Source of the DNA: JACDAN01 sp963802375
GTDB lineage: Bacteria > Actinomycetota > Thermoleophilia > Gaiellales > Gaiellaceae
Direction of reading: 5' to 3'
Assembly (NCBI GenBank): GCA_963802375.1
Contig: CAWDIJ010000004.1
Coordinates: 124,001 to 188,000 of the forward strand
DNA: 64,000 nt
The notes below the pieces were generated by a model that was not told where the DNA came from, ran no database searches, and saw only the letters and a list, made by a program, of their open reading frames with translations. The position numbers and the translations under genes were made by a program. Positions 26,072 through 34,524 of this stretch are shown here, one piece after another (positions within the stretch are counted from its first letter, which is position 1; the number at the start of each line of letters is the position of its first letter).

Positions 26072-26809
26072 CTACTGCGCGAGCCGCCGCTCGAAGTAGG
26101 CCGCGAGCCGCGTGAGCGGGAACGAGATCACGAAGAAGAGGGCGAACACGAACAGGTAGATCTCGAGCGCGTGCGAGTCGCCGCCCTCGATCGAGAGCGT
26201 CGCCGGATCGACCGTCGGCACCGCGAGCCGGTTCGTCGAGCGCTGCGCCGTCTCCAGCACTTCCGGCACGCCGATGATCGAGCCGAGCGTGCTGTTCTGG
26301 ATCACCCCGACGCTGAGGCCGACGAGCGGCGGGATGAGCCTCCGGAGCGCCTGCGGGAGGATCACGTTGACGTGGCGGCCGATCCAGCCGAAGCCAAGCG
26401 CGGCCGAGGCCTCGTGCTGTTCCCTCGGGATCGACTGCACCGCGCCGCGGGTCGCCTCCGCGATCTGGGCGCTCCCCCACAGCGCGAGCCCGAGGATCGT
26501 CGCGCGGAGCGGGTTGAGGTTGAGCGCTGACAGGTGGACCTCGTCCGCGACGGTCGGCAGCGCGAAGTAGAGAAGGAAGATCGTGACGATGATCGGCAGG
26601 CCGCGCCAGACCTCGATGTAGAGCCGGATCGCGGCTTGGAGCGGCAGGAACTTGATCGTCAGCAGTGTCCCGAGGAAGACCCCGATCAGCACGCTGAGGA
26701 CGACGGAGACCGACGAGATGATCAGGGTGTTCTTGAGCCCCGTATGGATGATGTAGTCGACGACGGGCTCGGCCCACTCGGGCAGGCGGTTGAAGACCGC
26801 GTCCCACAT
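26072..26809 (-). CDS. Polar amino acid ABC transporter permease, second subunit
   Basis: The 245-residue protein has a GlnP/HisM-type permease domain: LKNTLIISSVSVVLSVLIGVFLGTLL, YIEVWRGLPIIVTIFLLYFALP (the W-R-G-x-P motif) and the docking loop EQHEASAALGFGWIGRHVNVILPQALRRLIPP. It starts immediately after the stop of the first permease. The four-gene operon (28462-29280, 27545-28465, 26810-27490 and this gene) forms a complete importer for a polar amino acid. Confidence 0.9.
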   Translation of the reverse strand: MWDAVFNRLPEWAEPVVDYIIHTGLKNTLIISSVSVVLSVLIGVFLGTLLTIKFLPLQAAIRLYIEVWRGLPIIVTIFLLYFALPTVADEVHLSALNLNPLRATILGLALWGSAQIAEATRGAVQSIPREQHEASAALGFGWIGRHVNVILPQALRRLIPPLVGLSVGVIQNSTLGSIIGVPEVLETAQRSTNRLAVPTVDPATLSIEGGDSHALEIYLFVFALFFVISFPLTRLAAYFERRLAQ

Positions 26810-27490
26810 CTAATTCGTCTCCGGAAGCGCGAGCCGCCGCTCCAGCAGCCGGATCAGCGCCGACATCGTCCAGACGAGCGTCAGGTAGGTGACGGCGAGC
26901 ACGGCGATCATCTCCCACGTCCTGAAGTCGAGGTCGATCGACTGCTTCGCGACGTTGGTCAGCTCCTCGACGCTGATCGCCACCATCAACGCGGTGTTCT
27001 TGAAGACCGAGATGTACGTGTTGATCGACGACGGGAGCGCGATCCGCCCGCCGATCGGCAGCGAGACGTTCAGGAAGGTCCTGAACGGCCCGAAGCCCAG
27101 CGCGTAGGCAGCCTCGCGATAGCGCGCAGGCACGGCCTCGAACCCCGCGCGGAAGTTCTCCGTGTTGAACGCGCCGCCCCAGAGGATCAGCGCCAGGCAC
27201 GCGACGAAGAAGAAGTCGAACTGGAGGGTCTTCGTCAGCTTCGGCAGCCCGTAGGCGATCAGGAAGATCTGCACCAGGATCGGCGTGTTGCGGATCAGCT
27301 CGACGTAGATCCCGGCCAGCTGGCTGATCACCGGGATCCGGTACGCACGGGCGGCGCCGAGCACGAGGCCCACGAGGAATGCGCCCGCGATTCCGATGGC
27401 GGCGAGCTTCAACGTCACCTGCAGGCCGCCCCAGAGCACCTGCCGGTGATCCCAGATGTACTGCCAGTCGAAGGCTGCGAGGACGTCCAT
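26810..27490 (-). CDS. Polar amino acid ABC transporter permease, first subunit
   Basis: The 226-residue permease shows LKLAAIGIAGAFLVGLVLGAARAY, IYVELIRNTPILVQIFLIAYGLP and the docking loop ARYREAAYALGFGPFRTFLNVSLPIGGRIALPS. It is paralogous to the second subunit, giving a heterodimeric channel. A strong hairpin (27502-27530) separates it from the binding-protein gene and probably lowers its expression relative to that protein. Confidence 0.9.
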   Translation of the reverse strand: MDVLAAFDWQYIWDHRQVLWGGLQVTLKLAAIGIAGAFLVGLVLGAARAYRIPVISQLAGIYVELIRNTPILVQIFLIAYGLPKLTKTLQFDFFFVACLALILWGGAFNTENFRAGFEAVPARYREAAYALGFGPFRTFLNVSLPIGGRIALPSSINTYISVFKNTALMVAISVEELTNVAKQSIDLDFRTWEMIAVLAVTYLTLVWTMSALIRLLERRLALPETN

Positions 27491-27501
27491 GAGAAACGAG
27501 C

Positions 27502-27530
27502 GGGGTGGCCGCCTCAGCGACGGCCACCCC
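27502..27530 (-). terminator. Intercistronic hairpin between binding-protein and permease genes
   Basis: GGGGTGGCCG (27502-27511) and CGGCCACCCC (27521-27530) form a perfect 10-bp stem with a nine-base loop. There is no T-run, so it is more likely an attenuator or mRNA 3'-end stabiliser than a full terminator. Such hairpins keep binding proteins more abundant than membrane subunits. Confidence 0.55.
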
Positions 27531-27544
27531 GGCTCAGGTGGTCT

Positions 27545-28465
27545 CTAGCGAGGGCACTCGGCCTCGGGAGTCCGACCCCGCGGGTAGGCCTCCTTCGTCT
27601 TCGGCCTCGGGACTTGCGTCAAGAAGAACCGCCAGAACTGCCGCGGCGAGTTCGCGCGGAGGATCTGCCAGAACTCGTCCTTCCGCTTCATCTGCAGCAC
27701 CGCCGCGTTCACCCACCGCTTCATCGCGGTCTCGCCCTTCCTGATCCCGATCCCGTACGGGACGTTCAGGAACTTGTGCGTGGTCATGCGGAGGTTCGTG
27801 TCGTTCGCAGCCACTCCGAGCAGGAACGTGTCGTCGAACATGAACACGTCCGCCCGCCCGGAACGGAGGTTCTCGAGCGCCACGACCGGCGAGTCCGAAA
27901 GGACCTTCGACGCCGTCGGGAAGCAGTTGCCGAGGTACCGGTCGTAGATCGAGCCACGGGTGGTAGCGACGTCCCGCCCGCGAAGAGCCGTCAGACGGCC
28001 GGTCACGAGCGGAGAGTTGTTCGGCACCAGCAGCCGTCCCGTTGCGTTGTAGTACGGGGACGAGTAGTCGATGACCTCTTCGCGGGCCGACGTCCAGGTG
28101 AGCGTCGAGATGATGATGTCGACGTCACCGCGCTGGAGCGCCGGGATCCGGCTCGGGGTCGTTACACACGTCAGGCTGACGCGGTTCCGGCGGCCGAACG
28201 CGAGCTCCGCGAAGCGGCGAGCCACGTCCACGTCGTACCCCGCGATCCTGTTTTGCCTGTTGATGTAGCCGAACGGCGGGAAGTCGCACTTGACGCCAAT
28301 CTTCCACCGCCGCCTCTGCCGAACCTCCGGCGGCAGCGCCGGCAGCGCGTTCGCCGTGTCGGCCTTCGCCCGGGCGGAGCCGCTCCACGGCGCCGCGACG
28401 CTCAATGCCGTGAACGCCACGGCTGCGAAGACCGCGACAACGGTCGCGATCAGGAACTTCTTCAT
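27545..28465 (-). CDS. Amino acid ABC transporter substrate-binding protein (family 3)
   Basis: The 306-residue protein has a Sec signal peptide (MKKFLIATVVAVFAAVAF) and no lipobox, so it may be anchored by the hydrophobic signal or released. The mature domain is SBP_bac_3: VKCDFPPFGYINRQNRIAGYDVDVARRFA, VDIIISTLTWTSAREEVIDYSSPYY and the late NVPYGIGIRKGE hinge. Residues around R-x-x-x-D in DIIIST point to an alpha-amino acid ligand. The start overlaps the stop of the ATPase gene (ATGA). Confidence 0.9.
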   Translation of the reverse strand: MKKFLIATVVAVFAAVAFTALSVAAPWSGSARAKADTANALPALPPEVRQRRRWKIGVKCDFPPFGYINRQNRIAGYDVDVARRFAELAFGRRNRVSLTCVTTPSRIPALQRGDVDIIISTLTWTSAREEVIDYSSPYYNATGRLLVPNNSPLVTGRLTALRGRDVATTRGSIYDRYLGNCFPTASKVLSDSPVVALENLRSGRADVFMFDDTFLLGVAANDTNLRMTTHKFLNVPYGIGIRKGETAMKRWVNAAVLQMKRKDEFWQILRANSPRQFWRFFLTQVPRPKTKEAYPRGRTPEAECPR

Positions 28466-29280
28466 TCAGACCCTCCTTTGACTGTCATTCCTTCGAGTGC
28501 ATGATCCAGCAGCATCGTTCTGCGGAGAAACCGCCGCGTCCGTTCCTCCCTCGGGTTCGAGAGGACATCTTGCGGCCTCCCCTGCTCGACGATGTGACCC
28601 TCGTCCATGAAGATGAGGCGGTCGCCGACGTCGCGCGCGAATTGCATCTCGTGGGTGACCACGACCATGGTCATCCCGCTCTTGGCGAGGTCGCGCATCA
28701 CGACCAGCACCTCGCCGACCAGCTCCGGGTCGAGCGCCGACGTGACCTCGTCGAAGAGCATCACGTGCGGCTCCATCATCAGCGCCCGCGCAATCGCGAC
28801 GCGCTGCTGCTGCCCGCCCGAGAGCTGGTGCGGGTAACTGTCCGCCTTCTCCTCGAGCCCGACCGTGGCCATCAGCTGCCGCCCGCGCTCCTCCGCCGTC
28901 CGCCTCGACTCCCTCTTCACCCTGCGGGCGGCGAGGGTGACGTTGTCGAGCGCCTTCAGGTGCGGGAAGAGGTTGAACTGCTGGAAGACGATCCCGATCT
29001 GCTGGCGGATCGAGCTCGCATCCACCCCTTTCCTCGTGATCTCCTCGCCTTCGAAGAAGATCCGCCCGGACTGGATCGGCTCGAGCAGGTTGATGCAGCG
29101 CAGGAGCGTGCTCTTCCCGCTTCCGCTCGGGCCGATGACCACCAGCACCTGACGGGGCTCCAGCGTGAGCTCGACGCCCTCGAGGACGACGTTGTCGCCG
29201 AAGCGCTTGTGCACGTCCTCCAGCCGGACGACCGGCTCCATCGCAGCCGGCGCGGCTGCCGCGCTCCCCTCAACCCCCAT
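28462..29280 (-). CDS. Amino acid ABC transporter ATP-binding protein
   Basis: The 272-residue ATPase has Walker A GPSGSGKSTLLRCIN, Q-loop FQQFNLFPHLKALDN, signature LSGGQQQRVAIARALMM, Walker B MLFDEVTSALDPE and VTHEMQFARDV, the GlnQ/HisP pattern. ATG 29280 gives an Ala-rich N-terminal extension; ATG 29241 (MEPVVRLEDV) is an equally good start by homology. It is the first gene of the importer operon. Confidence 0.92.
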   Translation of the reverse strand: MGVEGSAAAAPAAMEPVVRLEDVHKRFGDNVVLEGVELTLEPRQVLVVIGPSGSGKSTLLRCINLLEPIQSGRIFFEGEEITRKGVDASSIRQQIGIVFQQFNLFPHLKALDNVTLAARRVKRESRRTAEERGRQLMATVGLEEKADSYPHQLSGGQQQRVAIARALMMEPHVMLFDEVTSALDPELVGEVLVVMRDLAKSGMTMVVVTHEMQFARDVGDRLIFMDEGHIVEQGRPQDVLSNPREERTRRFLRRTMLLDHALEGMTVKGGSE

Positions 29281-29391
29281 ATCACCGCTTATAGACGTTT
29301 TGCGGGGTGGGGGCAACGGTACAAAAGGTCGATTCTTTAGATCCGTTCACGAACGCCCGTCGCGGACGGATACGCGTCTACCTTTCGACAC

Positions 29392-29556
29392 GTGGCCGCC
29401 CCACCCGAAGTTCAGGTCTGCCCGCACTGCAAGAAGGCCTTCCAAGCCGACCTGCTCGGTCCTCACACGGACCGTGCCGGCTACAAGTGCCCGCATTGTC
29501 GATTGTTCGTTCCGGTGTCCCGAGCGGACGCCCCGCAGGCCGCCGAACGGGTCTAG
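29392..29556 (+). CDS. Small double-CPHC zinc ribbon protein
   Basis: This short gene begins with GTG at 29392 and encodes 54 residues with two knuckles: VCPHCKKAF near residue 9 and YKCPHCRLFVPV near residue 33. They are spaced as in rubredoxin-like zinc ribbons, so one Zn(II) is probably bound. The function is unknown; similar tiny ribbon proteins bind nucleic acids or regulators. Its stop overlaps the convergent sigma gene stop by three bases. The dense Cys/His pattern supports it being real despite its size. Confidence 0.65.
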   Translation: MAAPPEVQVCPHCKKAFQADLLGPHTDRAGYKCPHCRLFVPVSRADAPQAAERV

Positions 29557-30704
29557 GCAGAGGCGTCTCGCAGCCCTTGCGCCTCGGGTAGGGATTCGAG
29601 CCGCTTCAGCGTGGAGTTCTCGATCTGACGGATGCGCTCGCGCGTGACGCCGAATGCCCGTCCGACCTCCTCCAGCGTGAAGGGCTGCGTCCCGACCAGG
29701 CCGTAGCGCAGCTCGATCACCTTCCGCTCCCGCTCCGGCAGGGAGTCGAGCGCGCGCGAGACGTCCTCGCGTCGCAGCGTCAGCGAGGCCGTGTCGAACG
29801 GCGACTCGGCGCTGTCGTCCTCGACGAAGTCGCCGAGCTCGCTTTCCTCCTCCTCGCCGATCGGCTTCTCGAGCGAGATGGGCAGCTGGGACATCCGCAA
29901 GATCTCGCGGACCTCCTCGGTCGTCATCTCGAGCTCCATCGCAATCTCCTCCGGCTGCGGCTCCCGTCCGAGCCGCTGGACGAGCTGGCGCTCGATGTGC
30001 ACGACCTTGTTCAGCTTCTCGACCATGTGCACAGGGATCCGGATCGTGCGCGCCTTGTCGGCGATCGCCCGAGTCACCGCCTGGCGGATCCACCAGGTCG
30101 CGTAGGTCGAGAACTTGAAGCCCTTGCGGTAGTCGAACTTCTCCACCGCGCGGATGAGGCCGAGGGAGCCCTCCTGGATCAGGTCGAGGAAGCTGAGGCC
30201 CCGGCCCAGGTAGCCCTTCGCGATCGAGACCACGAGGCGGAGGTTCGCCTCGATCATCTGCGTCTTCGCCTGCATGTCGCCGCGCTCGATCCGCTTGGCC
30301 AGGTAGATCTCCTGGTCGGCGGTGAGCAGCGGGACCTTGCCGATCTCCCGCAGGTACAGCCTGAGCGAGTCGAGCGACGGCTCGACGGTCAGGTCGAGCT
30401 TCGGCGTCTTGGGGCTCGCCTCCTCGGGCGCCAGCGCAGGCTGCTCGTGCGGCGGGTGCTTGTGCTGGTCGCCTTCGACCAGCTCGACCGAGTGGTCGAT
30501 CAGGTACGTGTAGAAGTCTTCGACCTGCTCCTTCGTGAGCTCGACTTCCTCGAGCGCGGAAACGATCTCGTCATACGAAAGGAACCCCTTTTCTTGTCCC
30601 TCCTGGACAAGCTTGTGGAGTTCCTCGACCTCCGGGAGCGCGATATCGACCGTGAGCAATTGGACCTCACCTTTCTCCGTGCTGGGACGGGTCGCAGCCT
30701 GCAC
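29553..30704 (-). CDS. Principal-type RNA polymerase sigma factor (SigA/RpoD family)
   Basis: The 383-residue factor has region 1.2 (DSLRLYLREIGKVPLLTADQEIYLAKRIERGD), region 2 (IEANLRLVVSIAKGYLGRGLSFLDLIQEGSLGLIRAVEKFDYRKGFKFSTYATWWIRQAV), region 3 and region 4.2 (FTLEEVGRAFGVTRERIRQIENSTLKRLES). A short region 1.1-like acidic N terminus is present. The GTG at 30704 starts the longest frame, but TTG at 30659 has a GGTGAGG site five bases upstream and may be the true start. It could be the housekeeping sigma or a SigB/HrdB paralogue. Confidence 0.92.
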   Translation of the reverse strand: MQAATRPSTEKGEVQLLTVDIALPEVEELHKLVQEGQEKGFLSYDEIVSALEEVELTKEQVEDFYTYLIDHSVELVEGDQHKHPPHEQPALAPEEASPKTPKLDLTVEPSLDSLRLYLREIGKVPLLTADQEIYLAKRIERGDMQAKTQMIEANLRLVVSIAKGYLGRGLSFLDLIQEGSLGLIRAVEKFDYRKGFKFSTYATWWIRQAVTRAIADKARTIRIPVHMVEKLNKVVHIERQLVQRLGREPQPEEIAMELEMTTEEVREILRMSQLPISLEKPIGEEEESELGDFVEDDSAESPFDTASLTLRREDVSRALDSLPERERKVIELRYGLVGTQPFTLEEVGRAFGVTRERIRQIENSTLKRLESLPEAQGLRDASA

Positions 30705-30751
30705 ACGTGCGAGAAGCCGATACCTCTCCCGGCTCCCCTTCCGGCCGCCGG

Positions 30752-30757
30752 AATATA
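30752..30757 (-). promoter_or_regulatory. Candidate -10 element for the principal sigma gene
   Basis: On the minus strand TATATT lies in the 105-base gap upstream of the sigma gene. A weak TGGTGC sits 17 bases further upstream as a possible -35. The AT-rich hexamer stands out in this GC-rich sequence; the transcription start is not otherwise supported. Confidence 0.35.
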
Positions 30758-30809
30758 CAACGGTCCTCCGAGACGCACCACAGAGATTTCGACGGATGCT
30801 CCAAACGTG

Positions 30810-31691
30810 TCAGGCGCGGACTTCGCCGACGACCTCGCCGCGGCTGTTCTCGACCGGCGCCGACTCGAGCCGGTCGAGGGAGTGGCCAAGTCGGCGAAGG
30901 AAAGCGGCGGCCGCCGGGCCGACAGCCCGCCCGCTTCCGTCCTCGACCTTGAGCGCGACACCGATCCCGTCCGGGCCGGAGGCGCAAAGGAGTCCCTCGG
31001 CGCCGCCCTTGGCGATCCAGCCTGGCAGCGATTCCATGAGCACGGTGTCCGGCGCACCGGGACCGCGGATCAACGCCGGGTGCTTGCGCATCGCGTCCGC
31101 AACCCTGGCGCCGCCTTCGAGCTCGGCGAAGCGCGAGAACGCGTAGGCCATCCGCTCGAGCGGCACGGCGAAGTTGACGACGCCGCAGCCGTCGATCCCT
31201 GTCGGGATCTCGTCCTCGCTGAGGTCTGTCGCAGCCGCCACCTCCGCGAGCATCGTCCGCTGGACCGGGTGGTCCGGCAGCCGGTAGCCTCGCGAGTCCC
31301 AGCCGCGGGCGCGGCAGAGCGCCAGGAACCCGGCGTGCTTGCCCGAGCAGTTGTGGCGGAGCGGGCTGGGCGGTTCGCCCTCGGCACCGCACTCCAGCTC
31401 GTCCTCCTGAGCGGGCGCCTTGGCGAGCAGTGAGCGGACGGCGCCGACCTGCTGCGGGTCGGCGAGGTGCGAGGCCGATGCGATCGCGATCTCCCGGTCG
31501 TCGAGATCGGACCTGGCCCGGACCGCCGGCAGCGCCTGGATCGGCTTCGCCGACGAGCGCATGAAGGTCACGAGCCCGCCGTCGCCGGCTTCGGCAACCA
31601 CGGCGCCGTCCCTGACGGCTACCGCATGGACCGTGTGCCGAGCCTCGACCGTGTCTCCACGGCGGACGGCTACCGTGATCGGCTCAGCCAT
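30810..31691 (-). CDS. L-asparaginase II (Rhizobium etli-type)
   Basis: The 293-residue protein shows the hallmarks of the thermolabile asparaginase family (DUF-type, unrelated to bacterial type I/II): FMRSSAKPIQALP near residue 45, LRHNCSGKHAGFLALCR near 112 and GIDGCGVVNFAVPL near 170. Ser and Lys of RSSAKP and the SGKH motif form the active site. It hydrolyses asparagine to aspartate and ammonia in the cytoplasm. It is downstream of no clear operon partner and is divergent from the glycosylase gene. Confidence 0.88.
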   Translation of the reverse strand: MAEPITVAVRRGDTVEARHTVHAVAVRDGAVVAEAGDGGLVTFMRSSAKPIQALPAVRARSDLDDREIAIASASHLADPQQVGAVRSLLAKAPAQEDELECGAEGEPPSPLRHNCSGKHAGFLALCRARGWDSRGYRLPDHPVQRTMLAEVAAATDLSEDEIPTGIDGCGVVNFAVPLERMAYAFSRFAELEGGARVADAMRKHPALIRGPGAPDTVLMESLPGWIAKGGAEGLLCASGPDGIGVALKVEDGSGRAVGPAAAAFLRRLGHSLDRLESAPVENSRGEVVGEVRA

Positions 31692-31706
31692 GTCCGAGGG
31701 AGACTA

Positions 31707-31870
31707 AGTGCCCCTGCAGGTAATGCTGCCCCGCTTGTGGGTCGCGAGCACCAAGCCAGAGTTCGCGCTCGGACGACGCAAGGCTAGGCAGCCTTGCCGA
31801 GGAGGAGGGTGGACTCTGGCGCCGCGTGGTCGCGGGCCAGAAGCCGGCGTGTATTGCCTGGAGGGGCACT
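31707..31870. repeat. Long imperfect palindrome (element C) between divergent genes
   Basis: AGTGCCCCT at the left end is repeated inverted at 31862-31870, and the next bases (CAGG, AAT) also pair. Interior segments CAC-CAAGCCAGAG and CTCTGGCGCCGCGTG pair imperfectly, and GCAAGGCT-AGGC-AGCCTTGC forms the tip near the centre. The 164 bases would fold into one long hairpin. It fills almost the whole gap between the asparaginase and glycosylase starts and ends two bases before the glycosylase GTG, so it must carry or neighbour both promoters. No second copy is seen. Confidence 0.65.
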
Positions 31871-31871
31871 A

Positions 31872-32699
31872 GTGCCGGAGTACCCAGAGATGGAAGCCTG
31901 GCGCCGCCAGCTGAACGATCCCGTCTCGGCGTTTCCGATCGCCAAGGCCGGGCCGGCGCACATCGCGACGCTGAAGACCTACGACCCGCCGCTGGCCGCG
32001 CTCGAGGGCCGGCAGCTCGAAGGCGTCGAGCGCCGCGCGAAGCGGCTCCTGATGCCCACAGCGGACGGCGAGCTCGTCCTCCTGTTCCACCTCATGACCG
32101 CCGGCCGGCTCCGGTTCCTGCGCGCCGGCGAGAAGGGCCCGAAGACGCCGGCGTTCCGGCTCGGTTTCCAGGGCGGGTCGGAGCTCGTCCTCACCGAGGC
32201 AGGGGCGAAGAAGCGGGCGGGAGTCTGGCTGCTGACGCCGGAGCAGGCGGAGGAAGAGCTCGCGCACCTCGGGCCGGAGGCGTTCGGGATCGGCGCGGAC
32301 CGGCTCGCAGAGATCTGTTCGAGCGAGTCGCGGCGGCTCCATTCGCTGCTGCGCGACCAGCGCGTGATCGCGGGGATCGGGCGGGCCTGGGCAAACGAGA
32401 TCCTCCACCACGCCGGGCTCTCGCCGTACGCGTTGACGAAGGACCTCGACGCCGAGGAGGTCGCCCGGCTCGCGGAGGCGATCGACGCAGAGCTGGCCCG
32501 TGGACTGGAGCTACGCGAGCGCGGCCAGAAGGACAAGTCGACGTACCGCGTGCACAACCGGCTCGCCGAGCCCTGCCACGTCTGCGGGACGCCGATCGCG
32601 CGCGTCGACTTCGAGGAGCACACGATCTACTACTGCCCGACCTGCCAGACGAGCGGCCGGCTGCTGAAGGACCGTCGGCTCTCGCGCCTGCTGCGCTAG
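31872..32699 (+). CDS. Fpg/Nei family DNA glycosylase-AP lyase
   Basis: The 275-residue enzyme begins PEYPEMEAW after the initiator, giving the catalytic Pro-Glu of the family. RAWANEILHHAGLSPY provides the helix-two-turn-helix, and CHVCGTPIARVDFEEHTIYYCPTCQ the C-terminal zinc finger. It removes oxidised bases and cleaves at abasic sites. The N-terminal proline must be exposed, which fixes the GTG start at 31872. The start codon lies within the palindrome GGCACTAGTGCC. Confidence 0.9.
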   Translation: MPEYPEMEAWRRQLNDPVSAFPIAKAGPAHIATLKTYDPPLAALEGRQLEGVERRAKRLLMPTADGELVLLFHLMTAGRLRFLRAGEKGPKTPAFRLGFQGGSELVLTEAGAKKRAGVWLLTPEQAEEELAHLGPEAFGIGADRLAEICSSESRRLHSLLRDQRVIAGIGRAWANEILHHAGLSPYALTKDLDAEEVARLAEAIDAELARGLELRERGQKDKSTYRVHNRLAEPCHVCGTPIARVDFEEHTIYYCPTCQTSGRLLKDRRLSRLLR

Positions 32700-32788
32700 A
32701 GGGTTGGGGTTGCCGACGGCGAGGACGTTGCGGAAGGCGTAGCGCGATCGACGTCCTCGATCGCCAGGACGACGTGCATGGCTCGAAT

Positions 32789-33374
32789 CTACGCCGAAGG
32801 GAGGCGCACGACAAAGTCGCTCGCCGTCGACCACGAGCTCGGCGCCCATCGCACCGAGGACACGCGACCCCACGGCGGCGCCGAAGTCCTTGAGGTCCTC
32901 GCCGAGCGCGATCGAGCCGACGCCTTCCTGGAGCGGGCCGATCGCGACCGAGGAGCCCTCGACGGCGAGTGTGACCCGCTCGAGGGATCCGTGGCGGCGG
33001 ACGCACTCGGCGAGCGCGGCGAGCGAGGTCTCCGCCCAGGGCGGATCAACCTGGACGACCGCTCCGGCGCCGCCGGCATCCGCGTGCCCGTCCAGGCGAG
33101 CCGCCGCGGCGTCCACGAGCTCGCGCGAATCCATGTCGCGCACCTGCGCGTCGAAGCGTCCCGCCTCGATCCTCGCCGCGACCCCGAGCAGGTCGAGTAG
33201 CCCGGCCATCTGCTCCGAGGCGGCGTCGATCATCTCGACGTAGCGGTCGGCCGGCGCCTCGAGCGAGTCGAGGCGCTTCAGCGTGTAGGCGAACCCCGAA
33301 GCCGTTGCGAGCGGCGTCCGGAGGTCGTGGCACGCAAGTGAAACGAGCTGGGCGAAGGTCGATTGGCCGGCCAT
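32789..33374 (-). pseudogene. Small sensor histidine kinase, frameshifted near its C terminus
   Basis: The N terminus carries a HisKA phosphoacceptor helix with SLACHDLRTPLATASGFAYTLKRL, then ALRE-like helices. A degenerate ATPase region follows (SSVAIGPLQEGVGSIALGEDLKDFGAAVG and VLGAMGAELVVDGERL). Deleting one T in the run at about 32813-32815 lets the frame end at TAG 32789 with LVVRLPSA, as expected for HATPase_c; as written the frame runs on. The kinase is only about 195 residues and lacks a sensor or membrane segment. The ATPase N, G1 and G2 boxes are weak, so it may be a phosphotransfer scaffold. Start ATG 33374 is preferred to 33404. Confidence 0.65.
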
Positions 33375-33416
33375 GCGTTCTCTCGGATTCGTTGCGACCG
33401 CCATTATTCCGTCCGG

Positions 33417-34397
33417 ATGGCCGATCTCCGCAACCTCTTCCGCCAAGACCTCCAGGCCTCACGGCCCGAGGTGAGTCTCGGCCTGTCCCGGGCGGGCGTC
33501 ACGGGCGTGTCGAAGGCGATCCGGATCCGGCACGGGTCGAGCGAGAAGCTGATCGCCGCCGACATCGAGTGCACCGTCGACCTGGACGCCGCGCAGAAGG
33601 GCGTCCACATGTCGCGCTTCCCCGAGCTCTTCGAGGAGGTGATCGAGCACGTCGTGCTCGAAGAAGCCTTCCTCGTCGAGGAGCTGGCGGCCCATATCGC
33701 CGGCGAGATCGTCGAGCGGCAGGGCGCCGGCCGCGCTGAGGCTCGGATCACCGCCAGGTATCCGGTGGAGCGCCGGACGCCGGTGACCGGGCTCGCGACC
33801 CAGGCGATGCTCGGCCTGATCGGGATCGCGGCTGCATCCGAACGCGGCGTCCGGCGCGTCGTCGGGGTCGAGGCGGCGGGAATCAACGCATGTCCCTGCG
33901 CACAGGGCCTGGTCCGTGAGCGCTCCGCGGATCGACTCCTCGAGGCGGGGTTCGCGGAAGGCGACGTCGAGCGGATCCTGGAGCTCGTGCCGCTCGCGAC
34001 GCACAATCAGCGGGGCCTCGGCACGCTCTTCGTCGGCAGCGAGTCCCGCGTGAACGCCGAGCAGCTCGGGGAGATCGTCGAGGCGTCGATGAGCGCGCCG
34101 GTCTTCGAGCTCCTCAAGCGCCCGGACGAGCTCTTCGTCGTCGAACACGCGCACCTCCAGCCGCGCTTCGTCGAGGACTCGGTGCGTCTCGCGCTCCAGG
34201 GCGTGCTCGACGCCTACCCGGCGCTGGCCGACGCTGACTTCCTCTTCTCCCGTCAGGTCAACCTGGAGACCATCCACACGCACGACGTGGTCGCCGAGCG
34301 GTACGGAAGCGTGGGCGAGCTGCGTGCGGAGCTGGGCGGGCAAGAGCCCGAACAGCACACGGAGCTTCGAGCCTGGCTCGCCGCGGAACCGGCTTAG
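33417..34397 (+). CDS. folE2: GTP cyclohydrolase FolE2
   Basis: The 326-residue protein has the FolE2/MptA pattern: VTGVSKAIRIRH, a metal-site Glu-rich region, GINACPCAQGLVRE near residue 160 with the catalytic cysteine, and LATHNQRGLGTLFVG. It converts GTP to dihydroneopterin triphosphate for folate synthesis and can use metals other than zinc, which is useful under zinc starvation. It is divergent from the kinase gene with about a dozen bases between the possible starts. A GNRA-loop hairpin follows its stop. Confidence 0.92.
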   Translation: MADLRNLFRQDLQASRPEVSLGLSRAGVTGVSKAIRIRHGSSEKLIAADIECTVDLDAAQKGVHMSRFPELFEEVIEHVVLEEAFLVEELAAHIAGEIVERQGAGRAEARITARYPVERRTPVTGLATQAMLGLIGIAAASERGVRRVVGVEAAGINACPCAQGLVRERSADRLLEAGFAEGDVERILELVPLATHNQRGLGTLFVGSESRVNAEQLGEIVEASMSAPVFELLKRPDELFVVEHAHLQPRFVEDSVRLALQGVLDAYPALADADFLFSRQVNLETIHTHDVVAERYGSVGELRAELGGQEPEQHTELRAWLAAEPA

Positions 34398-34491
34398 CCG
34401 GTTCCGCTCACCAGCTGCCGAAGATCCGCCACGACCCTCCCGGCGGCGACCGCGCCGCGCCGCGCGAAGCGCGGCCCGGCTTCCGAGAGGT

Positions 34492-34517
34492 CGCTGAAAG
34501 TCGCAAGACTTTCAGCG
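34492..34517. terminator. Bidirectional hairpin with GCAA tetraloop
   Basis: CGCTGAAAGTC (34492-34502) and GACTTTCAGCG (34507-34517) form a perfect 11-bp stem closed by GCAA, in the convergent gap between folE2 and the superoxide dismutase gene. The A-rich and T-rich arms make it suited to termination in both directions. Confidence 0.65.
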
Positions 34518-34524
34518 AAACGGG

